Source: Acidobacteriota bacterium (GTDB lineage Bacteria; Acidobacteriota; Vicinamibacteria; Vicinamibacterales; SCN-69-37). From it: a DNA stretch of 64,000 nt. Within the stretch, counting starts at the first letter, position 1. Every line of letters starts with the position of its first letter. Made by a program: the position numbers and the translations under genes. This document shows, one piece after another, positions 52,855-61,472 of the stretch. The DNA lies in contig JADJUS010000004.1 of NCBI GenBank assembly GCA_016716905.1, positions 1,612,001 to 1,676,000 on the forward strand, in the 5' to 3' direction. Below the pieces are notes generated by a model. It saw nothing but the letters and a program-made list of their open reading frames with translations, was not told the DNA's origin and made no database searches.

Positions 52855-54714
52855 GTGCAACAACCTTCATTACGCCGCCTGATTCGCGCCCTTGTGCTCC
52901 CGGCCCTGGCGGTACTGGCCCTGGCTGCGCCCGGTGCGCAGACCTCGTTCATGCCGGTGTCCGACATCCGGCCCGGCATGGTCGGCATCGGCCGAACGGT
53001 GTATGCGGGGACCCAACTCGAGGAATTCCGCGCGCACATCATCGGCGTGCTCAAGAACGTGGTGGCGCCAGGGCGGGATCTGATCCTCGCAAAACTCGAA
53101 GGTGGTCCCCTGGCCACCACGGGGGTGATGCAGGGCATGAGCGGCAGTCCGGTGTACGTGGACGGCCGGCTCATCGGCGCCGTCTCGTACTCCCTGGGCA
53201 CCTTCCCGCGTGAGCCCATCGCCGGAATCACGCCGATTGCCGAGATGCTGACGGCGGTCGACGGTGGCGAGCCTCGCCCGGCGCTTGGCGAATTCGACAT
53301 GACGTGGCCCGCCACTCCTGAGCGGGTGTTCGCCTCGCTCGCCCGCGTGGCACAACGCGCATCGGCTCCCCTTCGCTCATCCCTCCTCGCTTCCGACATC
53401 GTCGGCGCGCCGTCCATTGCAGACTGGGCGCCGCGCCTGCGTCCCATCGGCGCCGCGATGGTGGCATCGGGGCTGGCACCCGACGTCGAATCGCGGCTGC
53501 GAGAGGCGTTCGCTGCAGGTGGCTCGTCGCTGGGCGGCATGGACCTGTCGCAGGCACCACTGCCGGACGCTTCTCCACTCAGGCCGGGAGACCCGGTGGG
53601 CATGAGCATGCTGCGGGGCGACATGGAGATGGGCGCCACCGGCACCGTCACCCACATCGACGGCCCGCGCGTGTATGCCTTTGGCCACTCGTTTCTGAAC
53701 CTCGGCCCAACATCGATGGCGATGACCCGGGCGCAGGTGCTGACGGTGTTGCCCAGCCTCGACTCGTCGATGAAAATTGCGGCCATGGGGCCGGTCATCG
53801 GCCGCATGACTCAGGATCGGACCACGGCAGTCGGTGGCCTGCTCGGCCCAGGGCCCGACGAACTCGCCGTGACGTTGAACATCGAATCGGGACGTGCCCC
53901 CGCGCGCCGGCTCAAGTTCAACGTGCTCCATGATCAGAGCCTCACTCCCCTTTTTGCGTACGTGGCCATCCTCAACTCCCTGACGACCTACGTGCGCCAG
54001 GCCGGCGCCACCGCCGTCACGGCTCAGGGTTCAGTGACGTTCGATGGACTCGGCACGCTGCAGATTGACGAGGCGTTCTCGGGGGAACAGGCGATTGCGC
54101 AGGCCGGCGCAGCCGCGATGAACCCCATCGGCGCAATCGCCGGCAACACGTTCCGCCCCACGCTCCCCAGCGCACTGGACTTGACCGTGCGCGTGTCCGA
54201 GGTCGAGGCGTACTCGACGATTGAACGGATCTGGCTTGACACCACTCGACCGACCCTTGCCGGCACTCACATGCTGCACGTGATGCTGAGGCACTACCGC
54301 GGCACCTCGGAAGTAGTGTCGCTGCCCGTCACCATGCCCGCCCAAGCGACTGGTCCTGTGACCCTGATGGTGACCGACGGCGCAACATTGGCGGCCCTGG
54401 AGCAGAAAGACCTGCGCCCGACGCCGCCTCGCACGCTCGAGGCCCTGTTCGCCCGATTGCAGGAGGCACCAACGGGCAACCGTCTCTACGTTCGGCTGCT
54501 GACGACGTCGACGGGTACTGCGGTTGCGGGCGAAGCGTTGCCCTCACTACCTGCGTCGGTGCTCGCCGCTCTCGACACCGACAAGTCCATCGGCTCGGCT
54601 GAACTCACGCGCGCCGTCGTTGGCGCGTGGGACCGCCGGCTGCCCAATGTCATTCGCGGCTCCCGCGAACTGACGCTGACCTTGCGTCCACCTCTGCCAC
54701 CTTCACACCCATGA
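52855..54714 (+). CDS. Exported S55 (SpoIVB-like) serine peptidase-domain protein, motifs in permuted order
   Basis: 619 residues from GTG 52855. Signal peptide to about residue 29. The segment LEEFRAHIIGVL...VMQGMSGSPVYVDGRLIGAV (to about 130) matches the C-terminal part of SpoIVB, including the catalytic-serine motif (S96/S98). The segment GATGTVTHIDGPRVYAFGHSF (about 260-340) matches the earlier part of SpoIVB with its catalytic histidine (H278 here). In SpoIVB the His region precedes the Ser region; here it follows. No PDZ domain is evident. Residues 340-619 are beta-rich with no recognised domain. Probably a periplasmic or secreted protease; coupled by ATGA to the propeller gene. Confidence 0.78.
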   Translation: MQQPSLRRLIRALVLPALAVLALAAPGAQTSFMPVSDIRPGMVGIGRTVYAGTQLEEFRAHIIGVLKNVVAPGRDLILAKLEGGPLATTGVMQGMSGSPVYVDGRLIGAVSYSLGTFPREPIAGITPIAEMLTAVDGGEPRPALGEFDMTWPATPERVFASLARVAQRASAPLRSSLLASDIVGAPSIADWAPRLRPIGAAMVASGLAPDVESRLREAFAAGGSSLGGMDLSQAPLPDASPLRPGDPVGMSMLRGDMEMGATGTVTHIDGPRVYAFGHSFLNLGPTSMAMTRAQVLTVLPSLDSSMKIAAMGPVIGRMTQDRTTAVGGLLGPGPDELAVTLNIESGRAPARRLKFNVLHDQSLTPLFAYVAILNSLTTYVRQAGATAVTAQGSVTFDGLGTLQIDEAFSGEQAIAQAGAAAMNPIGAIAGNTFRPTLPSALDLTVRVSEVEAYSTIERIWLDTTRPTLAGTHMLHVMLRHYRGTSEVVSLPVTMPAQATGPVTLMVTDGATLAALEQKDLRPTPPRTLEALFARLQEAPTGNRLYVRLLTTSTGTAVAGEALPSLPASVLAALDTDKSIGSAELTRAVVGAWDRRLPNVIRGSRELTLTLRPPLPPSHP

Positions 54715-56852
54715 CCATTCGATCCCGGACGTCAGCCCTGTCACTGCTGGCCGCTGTTGTCCTGCTCTCTGGTGGACGTGCCCCCATCCAGGCGGCGGGC
54801 CCGATGTTTTGGACCGTCGCATCACAGGCGGGGTTTCTCGAAGGCACTCCGACGGGTGTCTCGATTGACGATGCGGGTCGTGTGGTGGTTGCGCCGCTCG
54901 TGAGTGTGGTCGCCGACCTCTCGGCGCCGCAGGCATGGAGCCTGGCGCGCGCGACCGACGGCACCTGGTTCGCCGGCACCGGCGGCACGGGCCGCGTGCT
55001 GCGGGGCCGGGGTGCGCAGGTGGACACCATCCTCAACGTGGAACCGTCGGCCATTCACGCGCTGGCTGTCGTCAACGGGCGCGTCTTCGCCGCCAGCTCC
55101 CCCGACGGCCGCGTGCATGTCATCGAGCCCGATGGGTCGTCGCGGGTGTTCTTCGACCCGGCGGAGTCGTACATCTGGGCGCTGGCCGCAGACCAGCAGG
55201 GCCGGCTCTGGGTTGGCGCCGGACATCCGGCTGTGGTTTATCGCGTGGACGCGGCGGGCACATCGCAGGTGGTCTACCGGCCGGCTGCGCGCCACGTGGT
55301 GAGTCTGGCGATGGACACAACGGGCCGCATGTATGCCGGCACCGATACGCCGGCGAGGCTGTATCGATTCGGCGATGCCGACCGGCCGTTTGTCGTCTTT
55401 GAGCCCGGGTTGTCGGAGCTGCGCGCAATCGTGCCGGCTGCAAACGGCACGTTGTATGTCGCGGCCCTCACCGCGGGTGCTGACGCCGCGCCCGACGCCA
55501 GTGTGACGGGTAGCGTCACCATCACCGTGGGCGGCACCAATACCGGCACGGCGTCCACCACCACACCAGCGACGCCCGGCCGCCGATCGACCATCTATCG
55601 CGTGACATCGGATGGCACATGGGACGCATTGTGGGACACCGCGGATGCGGTGTACGACCTCGCGGTGCGTGACGCCAACTCGCTGCTCGTGGCCACCGGC
55701 CCGGAAGGCCGGCTCTACCAACTGTCAACGGCCGCCGCCACATGGGGCGCTGCCACGCTCGTCAACACCGTCGATGCGAAACAAATCACACGACTGGCCA
55801 CTGACGGCGCGCGGACTCTGGCGGTGACCGCCAATCCCGGCCGTGTGGTCGCGATCGCCACGGCCCCCGCCCAGGCGTCGTCTTACGCCTCGGCCGTGCG
55901 GGATGCGAAGACCACAGCGCAGTGGGGTTCCATCCGCTGGGAGGGCCTGGGCTCGGTTGCCCTGCAGACCCGTTCAGGAAACACGTTGCTGCCGGACGAT
56001 TCCTGGAGCCCGTGGGCCACACCCACGCCCCAGGCGAGTGGCTTCGCCATTACCAGCCCGTCCGCGCGCTTCCTGCAGTGGCGCGCCACGCTCACGCCAG
56101 GCACGGTCGCACCAGTGGTGACCTCGGTGACGGTGGCGTACCTTCCACGCAATCTGCGTCCGGTCGTGAGCGAAATCACGGTGCATCCACCCGGCGTGGT
56201 CTTTCAGCGACCGTTTTCAAGCGAAGAAGGCGCCATCGCCGGCCTTGACGAAGCCGTGGCTGATGCGCGGCGCCCACCAGGCAGCGATCCCGCGGCGCCG
56301 GGGACATCGGTCGCGGGGCGGCGCATGTTCAGCCGGGGGCTGCAGACACTCGGGTGGAAGGCTGACGACCCGGATACCGACCGGTTGCTGTTCGCGTTGC
56401 ACTATCGACGCGAGGGCGAAACGGCGTGGTCATTGCTGCGCGAGGGCCTGGCCGATCCACTCTTCGTGTGGGATACCACGTCGGTGCCCGACGGCCGGTA
56501 CCTCATGCGCGTCACGGCTTCCGACGCGTTGTCCAATACACCGGAGCGTGTATTGACCGGCGACCGGGAAAGCACGGCAATCGACATCGACAATACGCCG
56601 CCGGTCATCTCGGTGACCGTCACGGGCACGCGCGTGGCGATCCGCGTGACGGACGCGCACAGCGGCGTGCACCGCGTGGACTATTCGCTTGGTGGTCAGA
56701 CGTGGCAACTGCTGCGGCCACTGGACGGCCTTGCGGATTCGCGCGAAGAACAGTTTGAAGTGACGCTGCCAACCGCAGCGGACGCCGCACGGCTGGTGTT
56801 GCGTGCGAGTGATGTGATGCAGAACGTGACGTCGGCCGTTGCGGGCCGCTGA
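54711..56852 (+). CDS. Large exported beta-propeller protein with C-terminal Ig-like part
   Basis: 713 residues from ATG 54711. Signal peptide RTSALSLLAAVVLLSGGRAP. Residues 40-400 hold propeller-type repeats with phrases such as AWSLARATDGTWFAGTGG, AADQQGRLWVGAGHPAVVYR, AMDTTGRMYAGTDTPARLYR and VRDANSLLVATGPEGRLYQ. The C-terminal third is beta-sandwich-like (WSPWATPTPQASGFAITSPS; DGRYLMRVTASDALSNTPE). No catalytic motif. Its four-base overlap with the S55 peptidase gene suggests the two products work together outside the cytoplasm, for example as protease and scaffold or substrate. Confidence 0.78.
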   Translation: MTIRSRTSALSLLAAVVLLSGGRAPIQAAGPMFWTVASQAGFLEGTPTGVSIDDAGRVVVAPLVSVVADLSAPQAWSLARATDGTWFAGTGGTGRVLRGRGAQVDTILNVEPSAIHALAVVNGRVFAASSPDGRVHVIEPDGSSRVFFDPAESYIWALAADQQGRLWVGAGHPAVVYRVDAAGTSQVVYRPAARHVVSLAMDTTGRMYAGTDTPARLYRFGDADRPFVVFEPGLSELRAIVPAANGTLYVAALTAGADAAPDASVTGSVTITVGGTNTGTASTTTPATPGRRSTIYRVTSDGTWDALWDTADAVYDLAVRDANSLLVATGPEGRLYQLSTAAATWGAATLVNTVDAKQITRLATDGARTLAVTANPGRVVAIATAPAQASSYASAVRDAKTTAQWGSIRWEGLGSVALQTRSGNTLLPDDSWSPWATPTPQASGFAITSPSARFLQWRATLTPGTVAPVVTSVTVAYLPRNLRPVVSEITVHPPGVVFQRPFSSEEGAIAGLDEAVADARRPPGSDPAAPGTSVAGRRMFSRGLQTLGWKADDPDTDRLLFALHYRREGETAWSLLREGLADPLFVWDTTSVPDGRYLMRVTASDALSNTPERVLTGDRESTAIDIDNTPPVISVTVTGTRVAIRVTDAHSGVHRVDYSLGGQTWQLLRPLDGLADSREEQFEVTLPTAADAARLVLRASDVMQNVTSAVAGR

Positions 56853-56854
56853 CG

Positions 56855-57607
56855 TCAGATCCCTGAAGCCGTGACCGACGTCCGGACGTCCAGGTGAATG
56901 CCGGTGACGTTCGTCAACCCGCCAGGACGCCGTACGGGTTCCACATTGCGGAACTCGGCGATCTCCTGCAGGAGCGCCAGAATCTCCTTCTGATCCGCGC
57001 TGGACAACCCGACCAGACTGGCCGGCCGTCCATTGCGCACCAGCGCTTCATCAAGCGCCGACACCAGGGCGCGTTCGGCCTGCCAGCCAATTGACGCAGG
57101 CACCGCCCGTCGCGCATCCGTCCGCGCCGACCCCAGGCTCTGCTCGAACTCCAGCATGATCGCCCCGCCCCGGCCGCTCTCGGGCAGCGCAATGATGTAC
57201 AGCGTGCCGGCCCGCGCGTTCATCTGCGTGAGTTGCGTGATCGACGACACCACCATGGTCGACGCGAGCACGAGTGTGATGAGGGCGCCGGCCATCGAGC
57301 CCAAACCCACCGCCACCCAGTGCCAGTCTTCAAACATCCGATTCCACAGGGCACGCCACGACTGAGCCTGCTCCGCGCGAATGCGGCTCGTGACGCCGCT
57401 GGCGAGACCGGCCAGGGCCGGATTGAGCGCGCGGCTTGATCCGAACCGCAGGGCCTCTCCGAACCCGCGCAGGCTGTTGAGTTCTGACGCGCACTCGCGA
57501 CAGCCTTCCAGATGCTCCGAGATCACCAGACGCGCGGCGCCAGGGAGCTCGTCATCGGCGTACGGCCCAAGGGCACGCACAACGTCTCTGCACGTGCCGG
57601 CCATCAT
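56855..57607 (-). CDS. Membrane anti-sigma factor, zf-HC2 type
   Basis: 250 residues. N-terminal zinc-binding HLEGCRECASEL (H-x3-C-x2-C). One membrane helix around 97-120 (WVAVGLGSMAGALITLVLAST). The periplasmic domain of about 130 residues is mixed alpha/beta with 'LYIIALPESGRGGAIML'. It should bind and hold the sigma factor encoded just upstream, with which it overlaps (ATGA). Only 2 bp separate its stop from that of the convergent propeller gene. Confidence 0.82.
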   Translation of the reverse strand: MMAGTCRDVVRALGPYADDELPGAARLVISEHLEGCRECASELNSLRGFGEALRFGSSRALNPALAGLASGVTSRIRAEQAQSWRALWNRMFEDWHWVAVGLGSMAGALITLVLASTMVVSSITQLTQMNARAGTLYIIALPESGRGGAIMLEFEQSLGSARTDARRAVPASIGWQAERALVSALDEALVRNGRPASLVGLSSADQKEILALLQEIAEFRNVEPVRRPGGLTNVTGIHLDVRTSVTASGI

Positions 57608-58233
57608 GACGAGGCCCTCAGTTCTTCACGCAGGTGCTCGCGCGCCCGCGCCAGGCGCGATTTGACCGTGCCCACCGCCACATTCAACGAGCCCGCAATT
57701 TCGTCGTAGCTGAGGCCATCGATTTCGCGCAGTACCAGGATGGTCCGCTGGTCGAACGGCAGGCGATCGAGGGCGGTCCACACGTGCTGGGCCGTTTCCC
57801 GTTGCTCTGCCACCTGGTCAGGTTTTGCGAACGGCCGTGCGTCGGCCAGGTCGCCATGCTGGGCGACATGCTGGTCAAGTGCGACCTGCTGTGACTGATG
57901 GCGCCGGCGCCACCAGCGGCGTCGATTGGACGCCTGGGTCACAACCACGCGGTAAATCCAGGTGCGCAGGGCCGACTGGCCGCGGAACTGACCGAGGGTG
58001 CGGAACACCCGCAGGAACACTTCCTGGGATAGGTCGAGCGCCTCCTGCTGATCACCCAGCAGGTGCAGCGAGAGTTGGTAGACCATGCGCTGGTGGTCGG
58101 TGACCAAGCGGGTGCACGCGGCCTCGTCGCCGGTCACACACTCCTGGACGCGGGCCCAGTCCGAGGCCCACTCGGCTTGCCCCTCGGCGGCCGGGGACGG
58201 CTGCGACCATGCGACGGCTCGGATGGGTTTCAC
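57604..58233 (-). CDS. ECF RNA polymerase sigma factor
   Basis: 209 residues from GTG 58233, chosen because GAGGGGAG lies 6 nt upstream. Region 2: LVTDHQRMVYQLSLHLLGDQQEALDLSQEVFLRVFRTL; region 4: RLPFDQRTILVLREIDGLSYDEIAGSLNVAVGTVKSRLARAREHLR. A basic, Trp/Arg-rich linker (NRRRWWRRRHQS) joins them. Resembles the RpoE-like ECF01/02 type that responds to envelope stress through membrane anti-sigma factors. Confidence 0.92.
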   Translation of the reverse strand: MKPIRAVAWSQPSPAAEGQAEWASDWARVQECVTGDEAACTRLVTDHQRMVYQLSLHLLGDQQEALDLSQEVFLRVFRTLGQFRGQSALRTWIYRVVVTQASNRRRWWRRRHQSQQVALDQHVAQHGDLADARPFAKPDQVAEQRETAQHVWTALDRLPFDQRTILVLREIDGLSYDEIAGSLNVAVGTVKSRLARAREHLREELRASS

Positions 58234-58338
58234 AATCGACTCCCCTCTATCGTAGCACCGGCGTGTATCCGTCTTAGACCCCGCGCCCGCGCGAACGTTC
58301 CGTCGGCAGTGGCCGGCTTCCTCGGTAATATTGACGCG

Positions 58339-59733
58339 ATGAAACTGGCGCTGGCCGTGACCGGCCTTGTCGGCCTGGCGGTGATGTCGGCCTTCGCGGT
58401 TCAGCAGCTGAACCGTGGTGAGCAGTTCCATGTCCTGATGGCCTCGGGCGACGAAGCGCTAGCGGCCGGGAACAGTTACGCGGCCGTGGCCGCCTACAGC
58501 GGAGCCATGGCGCTGCGGTCCGGTTCCATGGTCTCGCACCTGCGGCGCGGCAAGGCGTACGAAGCGCAACGGCGGCAGGAGGAAGCCGTCCGCGATTACC
58601 TTGAAGCCGCCCGTTTGCAGCCCGGGGCCGCCGACCCGCTCCTGTCCCTGGCCGGCCTCTACGCCGCACAAGGCGACATGGCTCACGCCGCGGAGTGGTA
58701 TGGCCGGGCGGCAATCGTCGACCCGCAAAACCCCGCGCTGCTCTACCAACTCGCTCTGGCTCGTTATCGTGGGGGCCAGGGAGCCACGGCCATTGACCCC
58801 GTGCGCCGTGCCATCGCCCTCGACCCCGGCTTCGACGAAGCCCACTACCTGCTCGGGGTCCTGCTGCATGATGCACGCGACCTTGACGGCGCGACGGCGT
58901 CGCTTGAACGCGCGATCGCGGGGAGCCCCGCCTTCACCGCCGCGCGCGAGGAACTGGCCGAGGTCTATCGCGCCCGGCGACGATTTGCCGACGAGATGGG
59001 CCAGCTCACGGCGATCGCGGCCGCCGACAACCGTGGCGTCCGTGCCGTCGCCATCGCGCTCGCCGAGGCCCGTCAGGGAAATTTCGAGAGCGCACTCGCC
59101 ACGTTGACCAAGGCCCAGGCGCTCGACCCGGGCGATTCGACCGTCGCGCTGGCGCGCGGCCGCGTGTATCTGATGCAGGCTGAAGCCGCCACAGAGCCTG
59201 CCCGGCGCGTCGCTTCGGCACGACTCGCCCTGGCGTCCCTTGAAGCGGCCCTGGGTGGCAGTGCCCGCCGGAGCGAGGGTCTGACGCTGTACGGCCGCGC
59301 CGTCTACCTCACAGGCAACGCGGGTGAGGCGGAACGCCTGCTCAAGGAAGCCGTGGCCACCACGCCGTTCGATCGCGCTGCGTTTGCGTACCTGGCCGAC
59401 GCCGCCGAACAGTCGGGTCACTACGCTGACGCGCGTGACTGGCTGTCACGCTTCGACGCACTTGAGGGCGACACGGCCACACCCGCCGTGCGCACGGCAC
59501 GCCTGCGAAGGCTGGGCGGGCTCGCGCTCGCCGGTGGCGACGCCCCCGGCGCACTCGCCGCGCTTGAAGACGCCTACAAGCGCGGGCTGCGCGATGCGAC
59601 CATGCTCGGGTGGCTTGCGGAGGCGCGTTGGAAGACCGGCAATGCGGCTGGCGCAAAGGACGCGCTCGCCCAGGCGTTGGCGCTGACACCCAACGACCCG
59701 CAGTTGCGGCGACTCCGGCAGTCGATCAGGTAG
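58339..59733 (+). CDS. TPR-repeat protein with N-terminal membrane anchor
   Basis: 464 residues from ATG 58339. Residues 1-22 (MKLALAVTGLVGLAVMSAFAV) form an anchor or signal. At least nine tetratricopeptide repeats follow, for example AAYSGAMALRSGSMVSHLRRGKAY, LSLAGLYAAQGDMAHAAEWYG, and ALEDAYKRGLRDATMLGWLAEA. TPR superhelices mediate protein contacts; partner unknown. TAATAT lies 7 nt before the ATG. The last 8 bp overlap the end of the convergent permease gene. Confidence 0.82.
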   Translation: MKLALAVTGLVGLAVMSAFAVQQLNRGEQFHVLMASGDEALAAGNSYAAVAAYSGAMALRSGSMVSHLRRGKAYEAQRRQEEAVRDYLEAARLQPGAADPLLSLAGLYAAQGDMAHAAEWYGRAAIVDPQNPALLYQLALARYRGGQGATAIDPVRRAIALDPGFDEAHYLLGVLLHDARDLDGATASLERAIAGSPAFTAAREELAEVYRARRRFADEMGQLTAIAAADNRGVRAVAIALAEARQGNFESALATLTKAQALDPGDSTVALARGRVYLMQAEAATEPARRVASARLALASLEAALGGSARRSEGLTLYGRAVYLTGNAGEAERLLKEAVATTPFDRAAFAYLADAAEQSGHYADARDWLSRFDALEGDTATPAVRTARLRRLGGLALAGGDAPGALAALEDAYKRGLRDATMLGWLAEARWKTGNAAGAKDALAQALALTPNDPQLRRLRQSIR

Positions 59734-60520
59734 CGCGCTGGTCGATGCGATCGCGCAGGCCGTCGCCGACGAAGTTGAAGCCCAGTACGAGCAACGCAAT
59801 CGCGATGCCCGGGAACAGTGTCAGATGGGGCGCATCGTACAAATGCGCCCTCCCCGCATCCAGCATCGTCCCCCAACTCGGGGACGGCGGCTGGACGCCG
59901 AGACCGAGAAAACTCAGCGACGCTTCCGCGATGATTGACCCGGCCATGCCGATGGTGGCCTGAACCGTCACGGCCGGCAGTGTGGCTGGAATGACGTGGC
60001 GCCACAACACGCGCCACACCGGTGCGCCGAGCGCGCGGGCGGCCTGCACGTACTCCAGCTCGCGGATCTTCAGCACTTGTCCGCGCACGAGCCGGGCGTA
60101 CCCCACCCATCCAATGACCGTCAGCGCGAGTACCACATTCGTCAGGCTTGGGCCAAGCACCGCCACCAGCGCAATGGCCAGCAGGATGCCCGGGAATGCC
60201 ATGAGGACGTCCATCACGCGGCCCACGATGTTGTCCACGCGCCCACCGGCGTACCCGGCCGTCGCACCAATCGCGATGCCGAGTGCGGCGGACACCGTCA
60301 CAACCGACAGGCCGACGAACAGAGAGATGCGCGCACCCATGAGCAGGCGGGCAAACACGTCGCGGCCCAGCTCATCGAGGCCAAGTGGATGGGTCCACGA
60401 GGGGCCGGCCAGCCGCTGCGCCAGCAACTGCACGTTGGGATCGTGCGGCACGAGCCACGGGCCTGCGATTGCGCCAAACGCCGTCAGGCCGATGATCCAG
60501 AGACCGAGGCGACGAGTCAT
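59726..60520 (-). CDS. ABC transporter permease, DppC/OppC family
   Basis: 264 residues. Six membrane helices; N-terminal HPLGLDELGRDVFARLLMGAR is the hallmark of DppC-like subunits. The cytoplasmic coupling (EAA-like) loop is YVQAARALGAPVWRVLWRHVIPATLP. Imports peptides, nickel or other substrates as a heterodimer with the DppB-like protein. Start overlaps the upstream permease stop (ATGA). ATPase and binding-protein genes are not in the window and could lie elsewhere. Confidence 0.92.
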   Translation of the reverse strand: MTRRLGLWIIGLTAFGAIAGPWLVPHDPNVQLLAQRLAGPSWTHPLGLDELGRDVFARLLMGARISLFVGLSVVTVSAALGIAIGATAGYAGGRVDNIVGRVMDVLMAFPGILLAIALVAVLGPSLTNVVLALTVIGWVGYARLVRGQVLKIRELEYVQAARALGAPVWRVLWRHVIPATLPAVTVQATIGMAGSIIAEASLSFLGLGVQPPSPSWGTMLDAGRAHLYDAPHLTLFPGIAIALLVLGFNFVGDGLRDRIDQRAT

Positions 60521-61437
60521 TCGTACCGGATCCTCGGATCAAGCCAGCCATAGGCGAGATCCACCAGCAGGTTGACGATCACATACGTCAACGCAATAAA
60601 AAGAATGCACCCCTGCACCAGGGGGTAGTCGCGAAAGTTAATCGCCTGGATCAGCAGTCGGCCGACGCCAGGCCACGCGAAGATGGTCTCGGTGATGATG
60701 GTGCCGGTGAGTACGGCGCCACACTGCAATCCGAGAATAGTCACGACCGGAATCAGGCTGTTGCGCAATGCATGTGCGATGACAGCCCGCGTCTTCGAAA
60801 TGCCACGCGCGCGAGCGGCGAGGACGTAGAGTTCGCGCAGTTCTTCAATGAGGCTCGCGCGTGTCATGCGCGCCAACACCGCCGCCAGCGCCGCACCCAG
60901 CGTGACCGCCGGCAGGACGAGGTGCTTCCATGTGCCGGTGCCGGACACCGGCAACCAGCCCAGCGAGACCGCGAAGACGATGGCCAGGACCGGGCCGAGC
61001 CAGAAATTGGGCATGGAGATGCCCATCAACGAAACGGTCATGGCGGCCTGGTCGATGGCCGTGCCCCGGAACAACGCACCAATGACCCCGAGCGGAATGG
61101 CCAGGCAGACGGCAACGACGATGGCCGCGGCGGCCAACTCCATCGTGCGCGGCAGCCGCTGTCCGATTTCCTTCGCCACCGGCGTGCCGTAGCGGAATGA
61201 GGTGCCCAGGTCGCCGCGCGCAAGGCCGGCGACAAACGCGCCGTACTGGACGGGCAACGGCCGGTCCAACCCCAGGCGCTCGCGCAGCTCACCCACATCA
61301 CTCGCTGACGCCGACTCGCCGAGCATCGCCAGCGCCGGGTCGCCTGGCACAAGGTGCAACAAGGAGAACACGAGCGTCGCGACACCGAACAGGACCGGCA
61401 GGGTCAGCAGCAGACGACGGATCGTGAAACGCAGCAC
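60517..61437 (-). CDS. ABC transporter permease, DppB/OppB family
   Basis: 306 residues from GTG 61437 (VLRFTIRRLLLTLPVLFGVATLVF, typical start). A periplasmic loop ERLGLDRPLPVQYGAFVAGLARGDLGTSFRYG and the coupling loop YVLAARARGISKTRAVIAHALRNSLIP identify the family. TATCAT lies 8 nt ahead of the GTG. The frame stays open upstream into the sigma-54 activator antisense frames but is not coding there. Gap to that gene is 35 bp. Confidence 0.93.
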   Translation of the reverse strand: MLRFTIRRLLLTLPVLFGVATLVFSLLHLVPGDPALAMLGESASASDVGELRERLGLDRPLPVQYGAFVAGLARGDLGTSFRYGTPVAKEIGQRLPRTMELAAAAIVVAVCLAIPLGVIGALFRGTAIDQAAMTVSLMGISMPNFWLGPVLAIVFAVSLGWLPVSGTGTWKHLVLPAVTLGAALAAVLARMTRASLIEELRELYVLAARARGISKTRAVIAHALRNSLIPVVTILGLQCGAVLTGTIITETIFAWPGVGRLLIQAINFRDYPLVQGCILFIALTYVIVNLLVDLAYGWLDPRIRYE

Positions 61438-61472
61438 TGCTGCCGATGATAATGGCGAAGCGGCGCGCGCGC

